In this document: positions 61,019 through 64,000 of the stretch, piece by piece
Position numbering within the stretch: position 1 is the first letter of the stretch
Layout: each line of letters opens with the position of its first letter
Assembly (NCBI GenBank): GCA_031280235.1
Contig: JAITHA010000022.1
Span: 1-64,000, forward strand
Length of the DNA: 64,000 bases
Direction of reading: 5' to 3'
From: Puniceicoccales bacterium
Lineage (GTDB): Bacteria; Verrucomicrobiota; Verrucomicrobiia; Opitutales; UBA953
Made by a program: the position numbers and the translations under genes
The notes under the pieces: model-generated
What the model saw: only the letters and a program-made list of their open reading frames with translations
What the model was told of the DNA's origin: nothing
Databases searched by the model: none

Positions 61019-63394
61019 TCATTCCCCTTCGGCGAGTTGGCGCATTCGTTGCAGATCCAATTTACCAGTGGCTAGGACGGGAATGGCGTTTACCTTTTTC
61101 ACGATGCGCGGAATCCAGAGATTGGGCAAGCCCTCGCGCATTAAGGCTTGGCGAAGTGTTTCCAGGGCGATATCAAAGGTTGTCAACAGCACGAGGCACT
61201 CGCCTTTGGTCGTATCAGAGCGGGCACTTATGGCGATGCGCTGTGCCTCATCGTCGCCAAAGCGCAGGTTGAGCGCGCTGCGTATGGCGTCCTCCACTGT
61301 GCCGTGCGGCACCATTTCGCCCCCCATCTTGGAAAAGCGTGCCTGTCGCCCTTCAATGAAGAGGAATTCTTCATCATCCATGCGGGCGATGTCCTTGGTG
61401 CAGTACCAGTTTCCCGTCGCGAATGCCTCGCGCGTCAACTCTGCGTTGCCGAGGTATCCCTTGAAGACGTTTACGCCTTTGAGCCAGAGCACGCCGCCTT
61501 CCTGAGGAGTCGTCGGTGCGCCAGTGAGGGGGCTTGTGAAGCGGGCGGCGATGCCGGGGAGAAGGCGGCCAATGGAGCCACGCCTATTACCGGGGAAGAC
61601 TCCGTCGCGCACATTCGCATCCTGTACATTGCGCATGGCGATACCGACTGCAGGCGATGTCTCGGTGATGCCGTAGCCTTCGAGGTAGATGCCGCGAAAG
61701 CGAGTCTCCCACTCGTTGGCAAAACCGGGCGGTGCTTTTTCAGCCCCAGTGATGGCACATTCAATGGAGGCCATGTCCTCCGGCGTGGCTTTCTTCATGT
61801 ACCCGCGCAGGAACGTGGGCGTGCTCATGACGATGCTCACGTGCTCCTCGCGGATGGCCACGATGTTGCGCGTGATTTCAAGCGGCGAGGGAGTATTTAC
61901 GACGCGCACCTTATTCAAAAGCGGGAACCAGAGAGTGATGGTGAAGCCGAAACTGTGGAAGATGGGCAGATTTCCTAGGAGAATAGAGTGTTTGGAAAAG
62001 AGGCGCGTCTCGGCAAACTGCTGGCAATTGCCGAGGATGTTGGCGTGGGAGAGCGGCACACCCTTGGGTTGGCCAGAGCTGCCGCTGGTACAGAGCACCA
62101 CCGCCTCCGCGTCGCCCCCACGCGCAGGGACACGCCACAGCCAGCACAACAGGCGTGCTGGCAAAAGGGCACAGGCCAGACGGTTCTGCGACAGGAAACC
62201 ACGCGGCACCGCGCGCAGCAAAGCACCGATATCCACGATGTTTTCCATGATATCCCAGGGGAAATCAGGTGCACGCTCGGAGATCTTTTCGCGCAAGGCC
62301 TGCGATGTGATGAAAGTCTCCAGCCCAGTGAGCGCGATGCAGGCCTCAAGCTGCGCACGCCTAAGCGAAAAGTTCAGGTTGACGGGCACCAAGCCGTGCA
62401 TCACGCACGCGATGTTGGCGACGGCAGCGGCAGCGCCCGGTGGCAGCAAAATGCCGATCCGCCGTCCCTCCCGCTTCGTGCCTGGCAAATTGCGCGCACA
62501 CCAACGCGCTAGCCCCAGCAATTCCGCCCCAGTGTACTCCCGCCTCAGGTCGCCGCCACGGTCAACTATGCACACTCGCCCGGGGCAATGCGCAAGAGCG
62601 CCCACAACTTTGCGCCCAAGATGGCCACGCTCAAACGCCACCCGGCTTGCGTACTGGTCGGCCAGGAGTGACATTACCGCGTCGCGTAACCCATCCACAG
62701 CGGTAGCCGGCAACGGTTGCCCAAAAGCCAGTGAGACCTCTGGCAAAGCCCGCCTCGGCAAGCCCGCACAAGCCACACCCGAATAAAAACTGAACGACGA
62801 TCCCCAAAGCCCGTCCAGCGCAGCAGGCACAACAGGTACATGTGCTCGCCGAGCCATGAGCGCCGCCCCTCCCTGAAAAGAACCAACCGCACCCGTCCGT
62901 GAAATCTGTCCCTCAGGGAAAATCCCAACACACTCGCCTGTCTCAAGCAGCTCCGAAACCCTGCGGACCGCATCGCGCGCCCTCTCCGGCGAAACAGGGA
63001 TACACTGAAAAAGCCGGTTCACGACACGCATCAACGGAGACTGAAAACCATCCCACACAAGAAAACGTACTCGCCGCCGACACACCGCACACACAATCAC
63101 CGGATCAATAAACGCAATATGGTTTACTGCGATAAGCACCCCGCCACGCATTGGCACATGCTCAAGCCCTTTTACCTCAAAACGATAACGCAAACGCAAC
63201 ACAGTACAGGCAGCCGTCTGCAGCGCGACGTACCACCAAGGCAGGGCAGGGTCAGAACTCCGCTTTCGGCAGACGACCACCGCAGCAAAAAGCAACACCG
63301 CAAACCCACAAAAAATACCCGTACCCCAGACGAGCGCACACACAATCTGCGGAATTTTCAAAAACGCCAAAACAGGGGGAGGAAAAGTAGTCAT
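61019..63394 (-). CDS. Aas-like fusion: N-terminal PlsC acyltransferase plus C-terminal AMP-binding acyl-CoA/ACP ligase
   Basis: AVNHIAFIDPVIVCAVC...GIFPEGQISRTG (PlsC); VLCTSGSSGQPKGVPLSHANIL...YLEGYGITETSPAVG (AMP-binding); start trimmed to 63394. Confidence 0.87.
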   Translation of the reverse strand: MTTFPPPVLAFLKIPQIVCALVWGTGIFCGFAVLLFAAVVVCRKRSSDPALPWWYVALQTAACTVLRLRYRFEVKGLEHVPMRGGVLIAVNHIAFIDPVIVCAVCRRRVRFLVWDGFQSPLMRVVNRLFQCIPVSPERARDAVRRVSELLETGECVGIFPEGQISRTGAVGSFQGGAALMARRAHVPVVPAALDGLWGSSFSFYSGVACAGLPRRALPEVSLAFGQPLPATAVDGLRDAVMSLLADQYASRVAFERGHLGRKVVGALAHCPGRVCIVDRGGDLRREYTGAELLGLARWCARNLPGTKREGRRIGILLPPGAAAAVANIACVMHGLVPVNLNFSLRRAQLEACIALTGLETFITSQALREKISERAPDFPWDIMENIVDIGALLRAVPRGFLSQNRLACALLPARLLCWLWRVPARGGDAEAVVLCTSGSSGQPKGVPLSHANILGNCQQFAETRLFSKHSILLGNLPIFHSFGFTITLWFPLLNKVRVVNTPSPLEITRNIVAIREEHVSIVMSTPTFLRGYMKKATPEDMASIECAITGAEKAPPGFANEWETRFRGIYLEGYGITETSPAVGIAMRNVQDANVRDGVFPGNRRGSIGRLLPGIAARFTSPLTGAPTTPQEGGVLWLKGVNVFKGYLGNAELTREAFATGNWYCTKDIARMDDEEFLFIEGRQARFSKMGGEMVPHGTVEDAIRSALNLRFGDDEAQRIAISARSDTTKGECLVLLTTFDIALETLRQALMREGLPNLWIPRIVKKVNAIPVLATGKLDLQRMRQLAEGE

Positions 63395-63493
63395 GCTGAT
63401 GTAAACTTCAAAAAGTTTGAGGGGAGACAGAAAAAAGGTACCCACACTCTGCATACCTCAGATTTTCATGCAAGCCCAGAAATATAAAAATCC

Positions 63494-63727
63494 CACGGCT
63501 AACGCCTGTTGGGAAAAAGAGCGCGCTTCTTGTGGTGCTTTGAAGGGGCTCAGGAATGTCCATGGGATGAAAATCCAATGTTTTGAATTGTTTAAATAAC
63601 AGAGCCGTGAAGCGACGTCACCTACAGGCGAATGGGGGCTGCGTACCTCTGGTAGGGCGCTCGGTGAGCGCGCCGCGTCGGTTGGTAAGCCGATGGACGC
63701 CCTCACTTTGGAAAGCCCCAAAGGGGC
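63494..63727. other. Candidate structured RNA or mobile-element end, strand uncertain (+ favoured)
   Basis: Intergenic; GGGGCT (63635-40)/AGCCCC (63714-19) enclosing AGGGCG (63654-59)/CGCCCT (63698-703); hairpins GCGCTC-GGT-GAGCGC (63657-71), TCGG...CCGA (63678-93), GGAT-GAAA-ATCC (63565-76), GCCCC-AAA-GGGGC (63715-27). Confidence 0.5.
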
Positions 63728-63757
63728 GATGAAACTGGCAACGTTGCCAGTTTCATC
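63728..63757. repeat. Perfect 30-bp palindrome
   Basis: GATGAAACTGGCAACGTTGCCAGTTTCATC equals its own reverse complement. Confidence 0.95.
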
Positions 63758-64000
63758 TTCAGCAAAACGCGCAAAACTTCGCCACTAAACACGAAGAACG
63801 ATGTGTGCTTGCCGAAGAAATCCGCCACGTTTTTGACTCGCCCGATCTTCCCCGCGCCCAAGATCAACTCACCCGCTTGAGCAAGCAATATGAAAAAAGC
63901 CACCCCGCCTACAGTTCGTGGTTGTCGAAGAACATCCCCGAAGGCCTGAGTGTCTTTGCCTTTGAAGAAACGCACCGCAAAAAACTACGCACGAGCGATA
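63733..64000 (+). pseudogene. 5'-truncated IS256-family (mutator-type) transposase fragment, running off the right edge
   Basis: Frame starting after TGA at 63730-63732: NWQRCQFHLQQNAQNFATKHEERCVLAEEIRHVFDSPDLPRAQDQLTRLSKQYEKSHPAYSSWLSKNIPEGLSVFAFEETHRKKLRTSD; WQRCQFHLQQNAQ and IPEGL.VFA..E.HR..LRT are IS256 hallmarks. Not in the ORF track (no in-frame ATG). Confidence 0.8.

Overview
The window is about 64 kb of GC-rich bacterial chromosome. It looks like Verrucomicrobia/Opitutae, inferred from the gene mix and the autotransporter-associated beta-strand proteins. Most of it is ordinary housekeeping sequence: fabV, recN, pgpA, pgi, hpnC-like, an IMPase, a CPA2 antiporter, tig-gltX, sufE/coaB-like, ribF-truB, a CCA-adding enzyme, aroQ, pstC-pstA, guaA, a methylmalonyl-CoA mutase small subunit, nfeD-floA, and tRNA-Pro(GGG) and tRNA-Lys(CUU). 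It also holds two autotransporters, one giant (~4,470 aa) and one ~2,090 aa, plus GH29 alpha-L-fucosidases near both ends and an Aas-like PlsC/AMP-ligase fusion. The least explained parts are: (1) the right edge (about 63490-64000), where an intergenic segment with strong nested and alternative RNA-like pairing ends beside ATGAA, followed by a perfect 30-bp palindrome and a 5'-truncated IS256-family transposase fragment absent from the ORF track; (2) a ~65-bp dispersed intergenic repeat (15761 and 37373), whose second copy lies next to a 75-nt imperfect hairpin; (3) long poly-G tracts, including G10 inside the giant autotransporter ORF and G11 upstream of a FecCD permease; (4) a frameshifted chitobiase-like C-terminal domain remnant near the left edge; (5) a recurring module that subdivides both autotransporter passengers. 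All calls come from reading the sequence and the supplied ORFs. No database searches or folding programs were run.
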